Translations under genes and position numbers: made by a program
Shown: positions 24,901 to 38,038 of the stretch, one piece after another
How the letters are laid out: each line of letters opens with the position of its first letter
Numbering within the stretch: position 1 is the stretch's first letter
Assembly: GCA_025449115.1 (NCBI GenBank)
Contig: JAHLKC010000063.1
Span: 62,001-126,000 of the forward strand
Source of the DNA: Chytridium lagenaria
Taxonomy: Eukaryota > Chytridiomycota > Chytridiomycetes > Chytridiales > Chytridiaceae
Length of the DNA stretch: 64,000 nucleotides
Direction of reading: 5' to 3'
The notes under the pieces: model-generated
Databases searched by the model: none
Seen by the model: the letters and a program-made list of their open reading frames with translations, nothing else
Told to the model about the DNA's origin: nothing

Positions 24901-27900
24901 ATGATTATTTTACCGGCAAAAGAGGAGTGAACGTCTCGACCGCCAGCAAGCTCGCCATGTTTATCCTCCGCGACCGAATCGCAGCCTGATATCTCTCAAT
25001 ATCGTTTGATTTGACCATCAAAGACGTTGAGGCGATGGTCTCGCTCAAGTTGAATGTCCTTTTAGAATCGTCGGAAGAAAATATAACTGCAAGGAACTCG
25101 AGCAATTGAATTGAAGAACTTGACGTTTCTTGCATTCTAGAAAGTGCGAAATAGCGAAGTCCTCCCAAAAGGAGACTTCGATGGGAGGCTGTTGGAATGT
25201 CATCAAAAATTGTTCGGAAATCGGCAATAGAGGGAAAGGCCGCGAAAAAGGCATCAACACTCTCGGCAGCTTTCTGCTCATCAAGGCAATCAATAATTCG
25301 CTTTGCTCTTGTACAGGTATCAGCAACCTCGGACTCTTCAACCGTAAAATCACCATTTGCCGATTTAGGGCTAACGAGACCGCTAAACCTAATTGCATCA
25401 TTCCCCGAAAGCATTTGAGACCCTATTTGGGCAATGCTATCTGCCGACGCATCGCCTTTAGCGAGACAGATATCAAACAAGTGGGAATCCGCATCCAAAA
25501 CTTGCTGCAAAAGAACGTCCAGGAGAGCCTCTCTGACGGCGTACCTGAATGCTGGCCGCGATGAGTCTTTTCAACCACCACTCGGCAGAAGAAACGGAAT
25601 GAATGTGCATCCAACAAAGGCAGAAGTTCCACATCATCTTTAGGAATCTTTAATTCCTTGTAAAAGCGAATCAGAGCCTCCGATATAGAATCTGTCGGAA
25701 GACCGTGCTGGCTCAACAATGCCTCTTCAGTCTCAAAAGAGAGAGTATCGGAAGGCTGAGAACCCAATACCGAGATTTCAAGTGATCTGTTTCTCATTGC
25801 TCGAGAAAGTTCCCCGAACTTAGGATCCATGGCTAGGAACATGCGGAAATTGGCGTGAGGTCGAAGAATCTTGACGGAGTCGCCGATAATACCCCTCTCA
25901 CTAACAGCTAGGAAACCATTGGGTTCCAAAAGCGAGTTTAAACGATCAAGGACACTTGCAGGGCACAGATTGACGTTATCAATCAGAATCCAATCTCCGG
26001 ATTCCATCGCCTTTATCAAACTACCATCAATCCATTCAAACCGTCCTTGAAGGGAGGCTGAGGACTTCCGTCGATAATCTTCAATTGCGGCTAAAATATC
26101 AACAGGAAAAACGGCACCAACAGATTCGAAATGTTCCCTGAGAGCAACCTCCTTCGCAGAGAAAATTTCTTGCACTTTTTCGCAAATAGTCTCAATACCC
26201 GCCACTTCGAAACTCTTAGACGAGAGCAAATCAAGCTGCCCTGTGAGAATCGCCACATCCACTGTCTCTTCATGTGTTATGCACCACCTAAGCAGAACTT
26301 GTAAAGAGTTCCTCAATGTTCCTGCTATCGAGTACTGAATTCGAGAGATATCCAGCTGCTCAAATCCACCGATAAGCTCGCTAGCGTCAATACTAGGATT
26401 CATACAGAATTCGACCAGTTGCTGACCGGCAAGCGAAGCAAACGACCTTATCATTGACGTTTTTCCAGAACCTGATGGGCCAACGAGCAGCGCAGTCCAG
26501 TTCATTTTGACGCTTATAGCTAGGGATTCGAATATGTATTTTGATTCATCAAGGAAGACTGGAGCTTCATCCATCCTATGGTCTTGAATTCTCTTGTTCC
26601 TATTTGCCGTTGTGCTTCCGATAACAAATAAATCGGGTGTGAGGAAGAAGGGTGAGCGTGCCTTGCTGCTCCCGACTGCATCAATAGAGCGCCCAAAGAT
26701 TCTCTTGAACACTTTCCCAACTTCGACCCGATCCGCCAAAGTCCTCATACGGTATGTGTAAAGAAGATCGGCGTGAGGGCAGGGTCAACCGAGTCCTTCA
26801 ACGAAATTCTCGGCATAGCCTCAGTGAGCTCCATCCATCGAAGAACGTCACGTAAATTAAACTCCCACGGCGAACCATTTTGTCCAAAACTTCCTTTAAG
26901 AGTAGTTTCTTCATGAATGGATTGATTAAAATCAATCATCTTTACAACCACATCTGCACCGATAGATGGGAATAGGGAGTTCGCGATAATTGATAGATCC
27001 TCTCCACTAAGTCCATCCACGTAAACCTAGTGAAAGGAGGTCGTATTAGAATGTGAATAATTAACGGGAGGTAAAAGAAGGATTTGAGCTGAATACGTGC
27101 GGCTTCTTTACAAGCATGAAACGATAAACGACAAGAGAGAGAAGCTACAACAAACCTGAGTAAAACGATTGACAAAACTCTTAGGCAGACCTTTACGGCC
27201 ACCTCCTTCATTCTGAGGATTTTGAGCCGCAAACACCCTGAAGTTCGGATGCTTAAAGAAGGTACGGTCCAACTCAGGAATGTAAACTTCTCCGCGATGG
27301 TCCAAACAAGCGTTTAATCCCTGCAATTATAAACTTAGTTTCTAAAAAAAGGCGCAGCCAAACAACACAATATAACAGCCGAAAAAAGGGGAAACGCTTG
27401 CAGAAATAAAATCACCTCGAGAACTTGCTGACTGGCAAGATTCAGTTCATCCAACAAAACCCAATCTCCTTGATTCATTGCATGCAAAAATGGTCCATCT
27501 CTCCACGCGAATTCTCCGCCCATACCACCCTCAACGGGCAGATCACTTCCAAACAAATCCATCAAGTCTGTCTGATCACTAAGATTAATTCTACAGAGCT
27601 TATATCCGCAAACAGCTGCGAGGGACGAGATCAACGAAGTCTTTCCAACTCCGGGTGATCCCTCAAGAAGGATCGGCTTCTGAACACGAAGAGCACGAAG
27701 CACCTTCATGACGTTGCGAGAAGTCGTTGGTGCTTTCATGGAAAAGGGAGGAGAGGATGGCGGATGCGGTCCTCGGCGAATATAAAATGGTTCGCAACCG
27801 AAACAATTGTCGGCCTGGAGTGACTCAAAGGAGAAAACTTGCAGGAGAGAGAGGGTAGGGGTTTGAGCTAGAGAATGAAGCTTTTCAATGGCCAACCCAC

Positions 27901-30900
27901 GGAGTTTGGAGGCAGTCAGGGTAGAGGTAATGCCGAAAAGAGGATTGACACCAATGCCGTCGGCGAATACCATGCCACCGCCGTGAACAAAAGCCTCATC
28001 AATAGAGATCGCTTGGTCCGGACCACGAGCATCTTGGTTACCAACGCTCGACTTTAGGATGAAGCTAACCCATGCCAAAATGTCACGCATACTGATGATG
28101 GCTTCAACAGTCTTGTTTAATTCAGACGCCAACCACTCGAGGAAATCCAGCATGATATTTGGAAGCGGCACTGACCATCCCGGCGGCACAGCAAGTGACG
28201 ACAACTTATGCCCAATAATATCCAAAAGGTCATCTCTGTCACTAATTTGAGGGACCCAGATCTCAGTAAATCGATTCCTCAGTGCGGGACTGAGCTCCTT
28301 CTTTCCGTAATCTCCTCCAGGATTCATCGTAGCGAAGAAGCAGAACTTTTCTGCTGCGGTGATTTGCTCAACCTCAACTGTCAAATGGGAGTCATCTGCA
28401 TCGTCAGGTTGATCCACACGGCCCTTTTCGGCAAGAACAATCTGCCGTTCAGATTCGAGAACAGAGTTCAGGCGTTCTAAAACAGAATCATCGGCCAAAG
28501 AAAGTTCATCGAGAAGGAAGGCGTGGCCCTGGCGCATTGCAGTAATAAGTGGTCCATCACGCCATTCAAACAAGCTTCGAGTACGCTCCTCCAATGGGTA
28601 TAGCTTTGTAAGTTCTTCCTTTAAGTCATCAGCATCAGAAACTTCCTCCAAGCGCTTGCCAAAACTGTCAAGCAGACCCTTGATATCACTTTGACCAGCT
28701 GGAGCAACTTCCATGCGGTCATTGACGTTCTTCGTCTTAGAATAAAGCTTCTTCCAAAGAGCACGAAGAGTGTTGTAAATTTCGGTGATAGTCACTTGGT
28801 GATTTCTCACAGGGCGCATAGAGCCCAAAAAGTCACTTGTTTCAGAGTTGGCATGAGCGTTAACCATATGTAGTTCACTTTCCATAATGGCAGCAATGAC
28901 CTGGCAAATCGTGGTCTTGCCGCACCCGTCTCTCCAACAAGCAAAATAGGCTCCTTAAAAGAAAGACTCCTGTCCACCAAAACAAGAAGCCGCTTCATTG
29001 CCTAATACAATAGTTAGTTAACTCCAAAATGACTAAAATGATTCATTAACTAAATGAATAACTGGAGCGTACCTTTGTCCAGACAATATTGGAGACGGCT
29101 TCAAGTCCACCTTGGTTGCCCGAAGCCTTCAAGTCTTCAACAATTTTGCTCCACGCACGATCGTAAAACGCATCAGGGTCTAGCTTGACCTTCATCTCGG
29201 TCTCGAGCACTTCCTTCACAAGCACCTTTTCGTCAGTTCTTCTCGCCCTTTCCGCCAACAGCATGTAACCGTCCTCCGCTAAGCCCTCCCAAGACCCAGC
29301 TCCCCGATTCGCCCATCTGAATAAATCTCTGAGCGTAGCAAAAGCATTCTTCCCCTCAAAAATCCTAGACCTCTGTCTAGCAACCCTCAATCCACGGTAA
29401 ACCTTAACAATTCTATCCGCATACGACGGGGCGATACGGCAACGTTTCTCCAAAATAGTAGCAAGCTCTCCCTCGGGAATATCATCGAAGTGAAGCTCAA
29501 GGAAGCGGGAGCGGAAAGCACGCGAAAGCTGCTTACGTCCACCGTAAAGACCAGGGGGTTTTGAGTAGCAAAGAGCATAAAGTTTTTGTGGGGCTTGACG
29601 ACTTCTTGGGTTTCAGGGATGAGAAGCTCACGGTTGTCATCAAGGAGACGATTAAGAGCTTCAAGTACATCCGACGGCGCTAAGTTCAATTCGTCAAGAA
29701 CAAGCCAAAATCCTTTACGTAAAGCTTCCACGAGCACACCCTACGAGATTGGATTAAAAAATCATTACATTAGAAGAATTCAGTACCTCACGGAAAACAA
29801 GCTGGCCGTTGCTATCAGGCGCATAAGATCCAATGTACTCCTGGATATCTGTATGCTCATGGTTATTCACCCTCACGAACGTATGTCCCGTCCTCTTCGC
29901 TAAGTACTCAATCATACTCGTCTTTCCAGCACTAGTTGGACCCTGAATCAGAATTGGGAACTTTTGAGCAGTCACAGCCCTCGCCAACGCCTTCAAATTC
30001 TTCTCAACACTCTCCGTAATAACATAATGAGGGCAAGCCTCCAACTCGAGAGGTCGCGCGCGACCCAAAACGCATTGAAAAGAACATGCGTGGATGTAAT
30101 CGGGTCACTTTCAACGACACCATCATCAACAACCATCTGTTCGGCAGATCCAGGGCGCTTTGGAATTGTCTTGACAAAGGCTTTGGGATTTCTGATGCCT
30201 GCAAGGACATGTTGAGTGATGAGAGCGTCGACGAGCACGAAAGAGTCTGCTGAGAGCATGGTTGTAAAGGTCATGAGGAAGCCTTCATACAAAGCACGTT
30301 GAAGACCAAACGTCGGAGCCGTCGTGCGAGCATAAGCAAGGGCACGGGAAAGGGTTCTCATGTTGATATGGACACGATGATTAGAGCCATCAACGAGTTT
30401 CCCGCATCCATGATCGCCTTGGCCGCGAGATGGAAGTCAGCTATGTTAGAGCAGATAATATCACCACCTTGCGCCGGAGGCGGAAGGTAACGATGGAGAT
30501 GTTGACGAATAATCAGGAGAAGGTCCTGGCGATCGCTATCAGGCGCGTCCACCCAAATCTCACTAAGCCTTGACAGAATACCCGGCGGAAGATCACGTTT
30601 TCCAGCATCAGTCGCTGGGTTCATGCACGCGAAAATGCGGAAGTTGGGGTGTCTTTTATAGGATGAGTATCGCCTTTTTCTAAAAGAGTGATCGATCCTT
30701 GTGGACTCTGAAGGATACTCGAAAGGCACTCCAGAGTCTCAGAAGAGGCAAGATTGACCTCATCCAGCAAAACCCAGTCTCCTCGAATAATAGCCTTCAC
30801 CAGGGAACCCTCAATAAATTGAAAGAGGAATGAGGACTTGGAATGCTCAAGCTGAGCATTGTAAGAAGTAATAGCATTCGCAAAGCTCTTCCAGTCTTCC

Positions 30901-33803
30901 ATTAACGTAGGATCTTCGCTCAATTTCTTTGCTCGTTTACGGCTCTTTGACTGAACCGCAAATCAATAATCATGAAAGCTTAAAAGAAACTAGAAAAAAA
31001 AAACGGCACTACACGAACCTGGTCAGAATCCACAACCGCTGAACCATCCATCGAGAATCCCAAAACCTTCTCTGCCATCTTCAAAGCGTTCGCAAAACCT
31101 TGCTTCACGATATCCCACTTTTGCATTGCGACCGCATTCCTAATGGTCTCAATGAAAGCAGCATTTGATGTGGCAGAAAATGTTCTTCCAAACAACGTGT
31201 AAAACGTTTCAGCAAAAGGCACAGTCATCATACGTGCGTCAACCGGCTTGAAACCTCCCAAAAGATCGGAAGAGTCAGACTGCTGGCTAAGATTCATGAC
31301 GACCAGGTTTGTTCCAGAAAGCGTTGCAAGATGTTGAATGGCGGTGGTTTTTCCGGTACCAGTTTCTCCAACAAGAAGAACAGGTTCGTTCAAGTGAACA
31401 CAGATTGCTAGGCGTTCCATCAACTTTACTGACGAACGTGTCATGGCAAACGTGCTGTCTTTGCTATCTGAAACCTTCTTGCTTTTAGGATTCACCTCGA
31501 TAGCCGATCTTCCAACAACAACAGTGCTTGACGACGTCTTAATGGCAGGAAGGAAATGTTCAAGGTAGAATTCTACTCTCGTTGTTGGAATCTCCAATAA
31601 CTCCCCAAGATGATCACAGGCTTGCCTCCATAGTGCCGCTTTTTGAATCATCAAGCAAAAGCAATCCACACCCTCTCTAAAAAAGTCTTCCCTGTTCTGC
31701 AGCTGAAGTTCGCCGCGGTGAACGTCTAAAGAAGAGAAGGTATTCCCTCCAAACTTAGCAATACGTGCACACCATTTAAATAAATCACGGATGGACAGTG
31801 TCCGAGTCATTCCAACGGTCTCCGCAAAATACGCGCGCATGCCCATGAACACCTTGATGATTATATTTGAAACATGAGCTAAAACCGGGTACCTCTCCCG
31901 AATAATTTCGGCAACTTCCTCCTCCGGGAGTGTTGGGACACGCAGCCTGAACCACGTTGAGGATGATTTGCTCAATAAATCAGACGGCTGAAGAGATCGT
32001 ACATCCGAGCGTCCGGAGAACACTGTGCGAGTGGCGAACAACTGGAATCCCTCCTTTGCTTGAATCTTTTCGCCCCTAGCAGCGATAAAGAGATGCCTTG
32101 CTTCGAGCAAGGGAAGGAGTACGGAAACAACTTCAGCTGGTGCGAGATCAATGTCTTCAATAAGAAGCCAGCGTCCCTCCATAACGGCGGTGGTCAAGAT
32201 ACCTGGAACCCATTTAAATTGCCCAGGTTCCGCCTGAGACACGTAGGTACCAAGCAAGATCTTGCTATCTGTTTGATCACCAATATGTGCAACAAGTAAA
32301 GCTATATTGGAGAGATTAGCCTCGTCTCAATGTCTGCAACAAAGATAAATACAACGAAAAACTGAAACTCACATGACTCTGACACAATCTTTGATGCTTC
32401 TTCCACAAGAAAAGTTTTCCCAACTCCTGGTGGACCCTCTAGCAAAACTGGGGAACCAAGGGAAACACCCAGTCCAATACTCCTCATATTCTTAAACGTA
32501 GATTTTGTCATAACAAGCTCACCCTTTTCCAAAACTTTCCCTGTATCCAATCCGGCAGTTCCGGAAACCTTGGGCAACAAAACATCCGCCAATGCCACAG
32601 AATAAGGTGAAAGTGCAGCACGTGTAATTTCAAAAGTTGTCGAGCTTGCTGCTCCAGGAAGGTCACTAAAAAGCCAAATCGCCTCCTCATCATCTAATGC
32701 TTTTTCCACGGCACTACAACATAGTTAAAATAAAATACTAGTAAGGGACGTTGTAAATGGAAAAAAACACATACCGTATTAACCGACTATAATCCGACGC
32801 TTCCTTCCCGCCAACGTACTTCTTGTACATGTCGTCTCTCTCAGCATCGGTAACTTGTAGCACATATGAGATTGTGAAAACTGCATAAGCTTTCAATATG
32901 CTAGGCCTTAATCCCTCATAAAGCTGATACACCACGCTCCAAGTCCAGAGCGTTGAAAGTGAAGGAAATGCCAACACCAGCCGATACAAATTCCTTAGCG
33001 TGCAACCCAAACGCAGACTGCTTGCTCCATCCTTTAATAACCGTTCCAACACTCCATTGGCTGTAAAAATAGGATTCCGGAACATGCGTAAAGCATAACT
33101 ACGAAAGGCGTAAGAGAAGCGCTTGAAAATCGCGTAAACGTATATAATTTTACCTTTTAATTTGCGGCGCATTGGGTATTAGAAAGGAAAACGCGGCAAT
33201 CACGCATTCCGCAATGCTGTATCGCGTATTATCCGAGTCAGTAACTTTATCTCCATGGCGATCGTGTTTAGGAGAAATCTTTGACGCCTTTTTTGGTTTC
33301 GCCAAAGTCGAATCCTCCTTCAACGCATTGGTGAAAAGAATCGTCAGAGGTTTCCGACGCTCAAGGGCATGCTCCACGCATGCATGACCATGTATGGGGC
33401 ATGCAATGTTTGAAAGGGACAGAGCGGACATGTCTGTCCATCTTCCCACAAGGTCCACGAGGACAGGTCTGAAACACCGCCAAATCAGATGGGTAAGACA
33501 CGGACGAAGGAGGAGGTTCGAAAGGAGGGCAAGGAGCTTATGACCTTGCATGCGATTTGTTTCTTGATCTTGAGGGCGTCGACGGGATCCGTTGAATGCT
33601 ACCGCCATGTCTACGCCCGCGGCATTCTTGAGGATGGTAAGTTCCTCTTGTTTCAATGAATTGTGAGCCCCTTCCGTTGAAATGGCAGCCATAAAGGCAG
33701 CAATATTTGGCGAGATATTTATGGAAAATTCGGTAGTCCATGCATCGTTGTCATGGCTCCCAACTTGGAGTCCACCGGATGGAGGTATTTCATCCACCTC
33801 CAT
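15904..33803 (-). CDS. MDN1: Midasin (Mdn1/Rea1), 60S ribosome maturation AAA+ ATPase
   Basis: Midasin is a giant dynein-like ATPase that strips assembly factors (Ytm1, Rsa4) from pre-60S particles in the nucleolus and nucleoplasm. The N-terminal exon begins at 33803. Six AAA P-loops follow in order: GPPGVGKT (about 32411-32436), GETGTGKT (31345-31370), GPTSAGKT (29919-29943), a GETG.GKTT with a one-base gap (28912-28945), GSPGVGKT (27637-27663) and GPSGSGKT (26456-26482). A long helical linker spans about 25000-19000. An Asp/Glu-rich region of about 600 residues (18700-16850) precedes the C-terminal MIDAS/VWA domain, with the metal site DDSRSM at 16512-16532 and stop at 15904. The ~17.9-kb span fits a ~5000-residue family. 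Many short introns are present. Several shifts, such as those near 28920, 17760 and 16790, break the frame but homology continues. All six ATPase modules and the MIDAS are present, so I infer a functional gene. Confidence 0.95.
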
Positions 33804-34741
33804 GTCAGGTAAGGTTCAAGGCAAAAGCCTTTCAAGATTTGATAAGTGACGTTCCAATAATCGTAAAAACCAGGTATCTTCAATACGATATATATACTCC
33901 TCCTCAACGATTTTTTTAAAGATACAATGTTCGTGGGGTTAGGAGAGTAAACTGCGCACACTGTCAGGTCCAGTTGATGCGAGTCTGAAGAAAAAAGGTT
34001 CCCGTTGGGAAAGAGAATTGTCAACAAAAAAAAAAAAAAAAAAAAAAAAAAGAGTTGCTAAAAAAAAAGTCTGCTATTTACTACCCTCTCAATCGACGGT
34101 GTATAACTAATGCCATGAATACGCAAATACATACAACGCGAATTTAACTGCAGCAAAAGGACATGAAACTCGATATATGATGGAAACAATTGAACCTGCG
34201 CCTCATGCTTGTAAATGATTTGGAGCTTCAGCTTTTAAAGATTTCATCACTCGGGATCGTTCTTAGCGGGAATTCTCATGTTTACTTAATGCATCCAGCA
34301 GCGCTTGATCAAAACATAGCATTATTAGTCATGTCTCTCTCCCATCGACTCTAAAATGTATATTTTTTTGTTCCTCATTTTTTTTCCAGCCTATATTTAC
34401 TATAGTTTGGATTGGCCTCTGTTGTCGTTTACAAAAAGATATGTCGTTCTAACAATAATATTTATATAACAAAATTGAGAGACCTATAACCGCGTATACA
34501 AACTTGAGAGTTCGCGCCACAAAGGCATTTTTAGGTAGCTTCCTTCCTACGAAGCCGAAAGATAAAATATGAAACTCCCAATATGGGAGTGGCAGACCTA
34601 TTCTTCGCATGCATAAGTAAAAAAACTCATGGCAGATGCTCAATTTATACACTGTAGAATGCATGCCGCCACAAAGTTAAACCGCCACAAAAGAAATTGC
34701 ACCAAAGTTGATTTTTCTAATCGCTAAAGAAAAGTCTGAAC
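33804..34741. other. Divergent intergenic region between MDN1 and ankyrin gene
   Basis: This lies between the midasin start (minus) and the first ankyrin gene (plus), so it should hold two divergent promoters. It is AT-rich with a long A run. Open frames at about 33.7-34.0 kb and 34.45-34.66 kb on the minus strand have no family resemblance. No RNA gene seen. Confidence 0.4.
34026..34051 (+). repeat. A26 homopolymer
   Basis: Uninterrupted run of 26 adenines, followed nine bases later by a run of nine A. No coding or target-site duplication next to it was recognised, so I treat it as a simple repeat rather than the tail of a retroelement. Confidence 0.9.
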
Positions 34742-35502
34742 ATGCCGTCGTCCTCGCGCACTTGCCTGCTCTACCCTCTCCCTCTCGAATGCACGCAACT
34801 CATTCTAGGTTTTACGAACGATCTTGAACTATCCATTAGAGTCGAGTCTTTGGTTTTAAATCTTCCCCGCCCTTCATCCCAACGATGCACTATCAGCCTT
34901 CAACCAGTTTCCTACAAATACCCCATTCTTCTCAGTCTCCAAGCGCATTGCAGCCAACCTTCCTTGCACCAAACATGTGGATGCCTTCCGATACGCTAAC
35001 TACGTTGCTCAAATGAGCGAGTTCGCGATGGCCTGGATGTATCGCTTTGGTCCCAAACCCTGGACTGAGAAATGCACATCGTGTTTAGCTTGGTACGGAC
35101 GACTTCCGATGCTCCAATGGTTACATCAGCAAGACTCGCAGACGTTTAGCACATCCACGATGAACCAAGCAGCTATGCGTGGACACCTTGACATTGTCAA
35201 GTTTCTACATGAGCATCGCAGCGAAGGTTGCACCACACATGGTATCGATAGTGCAGCCAGGAACGGACATCTAGATATTATTCGATTCTTGCACGAGAAT
35301 CGGTCGGAAGGCTGCACCACCTCTGCGATGGACAACGCGGCTGGATATGGTCATTTTGAAATTGTCAAGTTTCTTCACTATAGTCGAAGTGAAGGATGCA
35401 CAAAAAACGCATTGGGAAAATGCGGCCTCTGAAGGATTTTTGGAGATTGTGAAGTTTCTGAGTGAGATAAATTCCAAAGGAAACAGAATTAAAGAATTGT
35501 AA
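34742..35502 (+). CDS. F-box-like ankyrin-repeat protein
   Basis: Begins MPSSSRTCLLYPLPLECTQL; LPLECTQLILGF resembles the first helix of an F-box, though too short to be certain. The C-terminal part has ankyrin-type repeats of about 27 residues with the core GHLDIVKFLHEHRSEGCT, repeated as GHLDIIRFLHENRSEGCT, GHFEIVKFLHYSRSEGCT and a last degenerate copy (EGFLEIVKFLSE). This repeat flavour is common in amoebae, giant viruses and chytrids. Two shifts break the frame: one near 34900 and one at the A run near 35400. With both bridged, the stop is at 35502, for about 250 residues. Such proteins are often substrate adaptors in ubiquitin ligases, but nothing here shows a partner. Confidence 0.72.
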
Positions 35503-35764
35503 GCTGGGTAAAAGGATATAATGTCACGGTTTTTTTTGGTGAAGAGATGCAAAAGTTATGAGGTGGCTTGAAGCAGCAACGTATGCGAGGATGTGGAGCT
35601 TGCTTTGTGTAAATGAATTATATGGGACTAAGGCGATATAGGATTCAAGCGTATTTCTCCCCAGCTTTTTTTCCCCGTTAATTAATTTAATAATATTGCT
35701 ATGGTACAGTGAGTTTTCTGCTTTATGGATTTTTATTGTTTGGATTGTTGATTAAGCAATTCTC

Positions 35765-36006
35765 ATCATGCGACGAGACTACGGAATCCGTTGGAATATA
35801 ACTTCTTCCCAGATGAATTGATCACAATTGGAATCGAGTTATACACTCATGGCCAAAATATATGCTACTCAACAGGAAGAGCCCTGCGATGGTAGAATAC
35901 ACTCGCAGAAACTCTTCTATTGGATACGTCTGATGCTTATTTTTCGCAAATGAAAATCAGCAGAGTGCCAAATGAAAGACTCTCATTTATGGATTATATC
36001 GGGTAG
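35765..36006 (+). pseudogene. Probable decayed copy of the F-box-like N-terminal region
   Basis: In one frame the segment reads FFPDELITIGIELYTHG, and in the next frame LLLDTSDAYFSQMKISRVP. These resemble, in order, the F-box-like start and the following segment (KISRVP versus SISRFP) of the neighbouring downstream gene. In-frame stops and one shift interrupt it, and no ankyrin repeats follow before the next gene starts. I infer a fragmentary third family member. The similarity is weak and judged by eye; a chance match cannot be excluded. Confidence 0.35.
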
Positions 36007-36207
36007 AATAGTACAAAAACCATTCTTGCACCGTCACCGTTTCGGACCAAAATTTTCCCTCGAACATGCCACATAAGCATAACCACCAACCTCTGCGCAA
36101 ACATCCGAAATTTATTCAAACGCCTGTGGGTTAGTGCTATTGTTTAAACTCAACCCATCGTCAAACTAGTTATCAGCAAAGGTGCAAGTCCGTCCACCAC
36201 CGCCAGG

Positions 36208-37713
36208 ATGCCGTACTTTCTGGTTGATTCAGGGACAAGTGCCAAAGGAGATTCTTATAAGAATTCTCAAGTGGACCGGTGATTTGGAGGTCTGCGTGAA
36301 ACTGGAATCTCTGGCTCTAGGACTTCATTTGCAGCAACGTGATCCTGGCAATATCTTTGAGGGTATCAGCATTTCCCGATTCCCTGCTTCACAGGCGTTT
36401 GTTAAACCCTCAATTGGGTTGCTGGACACTTACGTTGAGTCTCATTCCATCCAAAGCCTCGGTATCATCGCACTTTCCTGGACATTACAATACTCTCCCA
36501 ATTTCTGGCTGGAAGATGATGTAAAGGATATTGCTCTGGCGGGACGTGCAAGAGCACTGAAAATGGTCTTTGCAAAAATGGAAATCTACTTTACACCCTG
36601 ATCTGAAAAGAAACCTAGGCTCATTCTTTGACCCCGTTAATGCAAAATCGATCACGACAGCCGCTCGTTCAGGAAATGTCGAGCTTGTGGAGTTTCTTTA
36701 TAAGGAGCAACTTCAAGTCAAGCCAGATTCCTCTAATGATGTGACAGGCGGGATTTGTGCAGCAGCAGAGACAGGCCATTTGGGTGTCGTCCGTTTTTTT
36801 TGTAAGCTCCCATTCGACGATAAAGAGAACTCAAACATCAATGGCAGGTACGTTTAAAAAAACAATTATGAATCCCACACCGTTGTCTTTTTTTTTATCC
36901 TTTTTTTCTGGTTTATTTTTTTTGGTAATGATGGCTTTTATAATATACAGAGTGGGAAATGCGCTTGTCCATGCAGCTGAATTTGGACACCTCAACATTG
37001 CCCAATATCTTCATCGTCGGTCACCTGTTAAAGTTTTGCTCGACGCTTTGGACCGTGCAGCAGAAAAAGGACACCTTGATATCGTTCGCTTTTTAGACAG
37101 TAGCATAATAGAGCCAGCAAGAGCCCGAGCTCTAGATTTAGCTCTCTTGAACAAACAAGACACTGTGTATGTGTACCTTTTTAATCATACAAACGCCCTA
37201 TGTTCGAACGATTTGTTGTGTACTACACTAGAGTCTCCTGACCCCTACCCGATGCTTCCGAAAATAGTGGATCGTCTTGAAACTTACGAAATTTCTGAAC
37301 GCGCGATCGAACTTGCCGTCAGGACAAAGAAGTTGGGGGTTGTTCAAGAACTCCTCAGATGTGATGTTGAAGTTCAATGGGGGAATGCCATTGACTTGGC
37401 TGTTGAATTGGAGCAGGAAGATATGCTGGAATTCTTTTACGACGTCTTTGCAGCACGGACTACCTCTGAGACTGTTATGGACTTGTGGGCCGGGTTGGGT
37501 CAGCTTGAAGGAGTGAAATATCTGGAGAGTACGATGGACTGCGGGACTACACGGTCTGCTATGAACAACGCGGTGGTGAATGGGCATTTTGAGATGGTCA
37601 AGTATCTCCAAGAGATTCGACGTGACAAGGTGGATGAGTCGACCTTACAAACGGCCAGAGTCCATAAGCAGGTGGAGATTGTAGAGTTTTTGAAAAAGTG
37701 TTTGAATATTTGA
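36208..37713 (+). CDS. F-box-like ankyrin-repeat protein, longer paralogue
   Basis: The N-terminal VPKEILIRILKWTGDLEVCV aligns with the start of the upstream ankyrin gene, suggesting tandem duplication. The ATG at 36208 is chosen as start but needs a shift within the next 30 nt to reach this frame, so the start is tentative. Another shift lies near 36590. An intron of about 100 nt (roughly 36849-36950, donor GTACGT, acceptor ACAG) splits the repeat region. Ankyrin-like units include ITTAARSGNVELVEFLYKE, AAETGHLGVVRFF, VHAAEFGHLNIAQYLHRR, RAAEKGHLDIVRFL and NAVVNGHFEMVKYLQEIRR; several units between them have diverged. The stop is at 37713, giving about 460 residues. No membrane segment or catalytic domain is visible, so it is probably a protein-protein interaction adaptor. 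Confidence 0.75.
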
Positions 37714-38038
37714 TTTCGGATTCATTGAAATTCTGGGACAGGTTGGATTGAGAATTTCATCAAGTATTGCATTTTTCGAGGGGTTTTCCCATGACCATGC
37801 GCAGGCTTTCAACTTTCTTTACTTTCGCGCTGGCAATGCAGGAGCTTTATTCTTCACGTGAGTTTCTCACAAACGGTGAAACGCCATTAGCAGACGACTT
37901 TTCATCGTTAAATAAATAAATATTGCTTTTGCTACACGCTTTATATGAAGAGCCCTTCTGTTTCGAGTCTAAACAACAGTCTCTGCAGCTTGAGCAACCT
38001 GAGGCGTATTTTGAACTACAGAAAAGTAGGGTCCACCG
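37714..38038. other. Intergenic region between ankyrin and PsuG-PfkB genes
   Basis: Short AT-rich spacer between two plus-strand genes. It should hold the ankyrin gene 3' end and the promoter of the pseudouridine gene. Nothing further recognised. Confidence 0.4.

Noticed and set aside
34026..34051. A26 run as tail of a retrotransposed sequence
   Set aside because: No upstream reverse-transcriptase or processed gene sequence and no flanking direct repeat were found.
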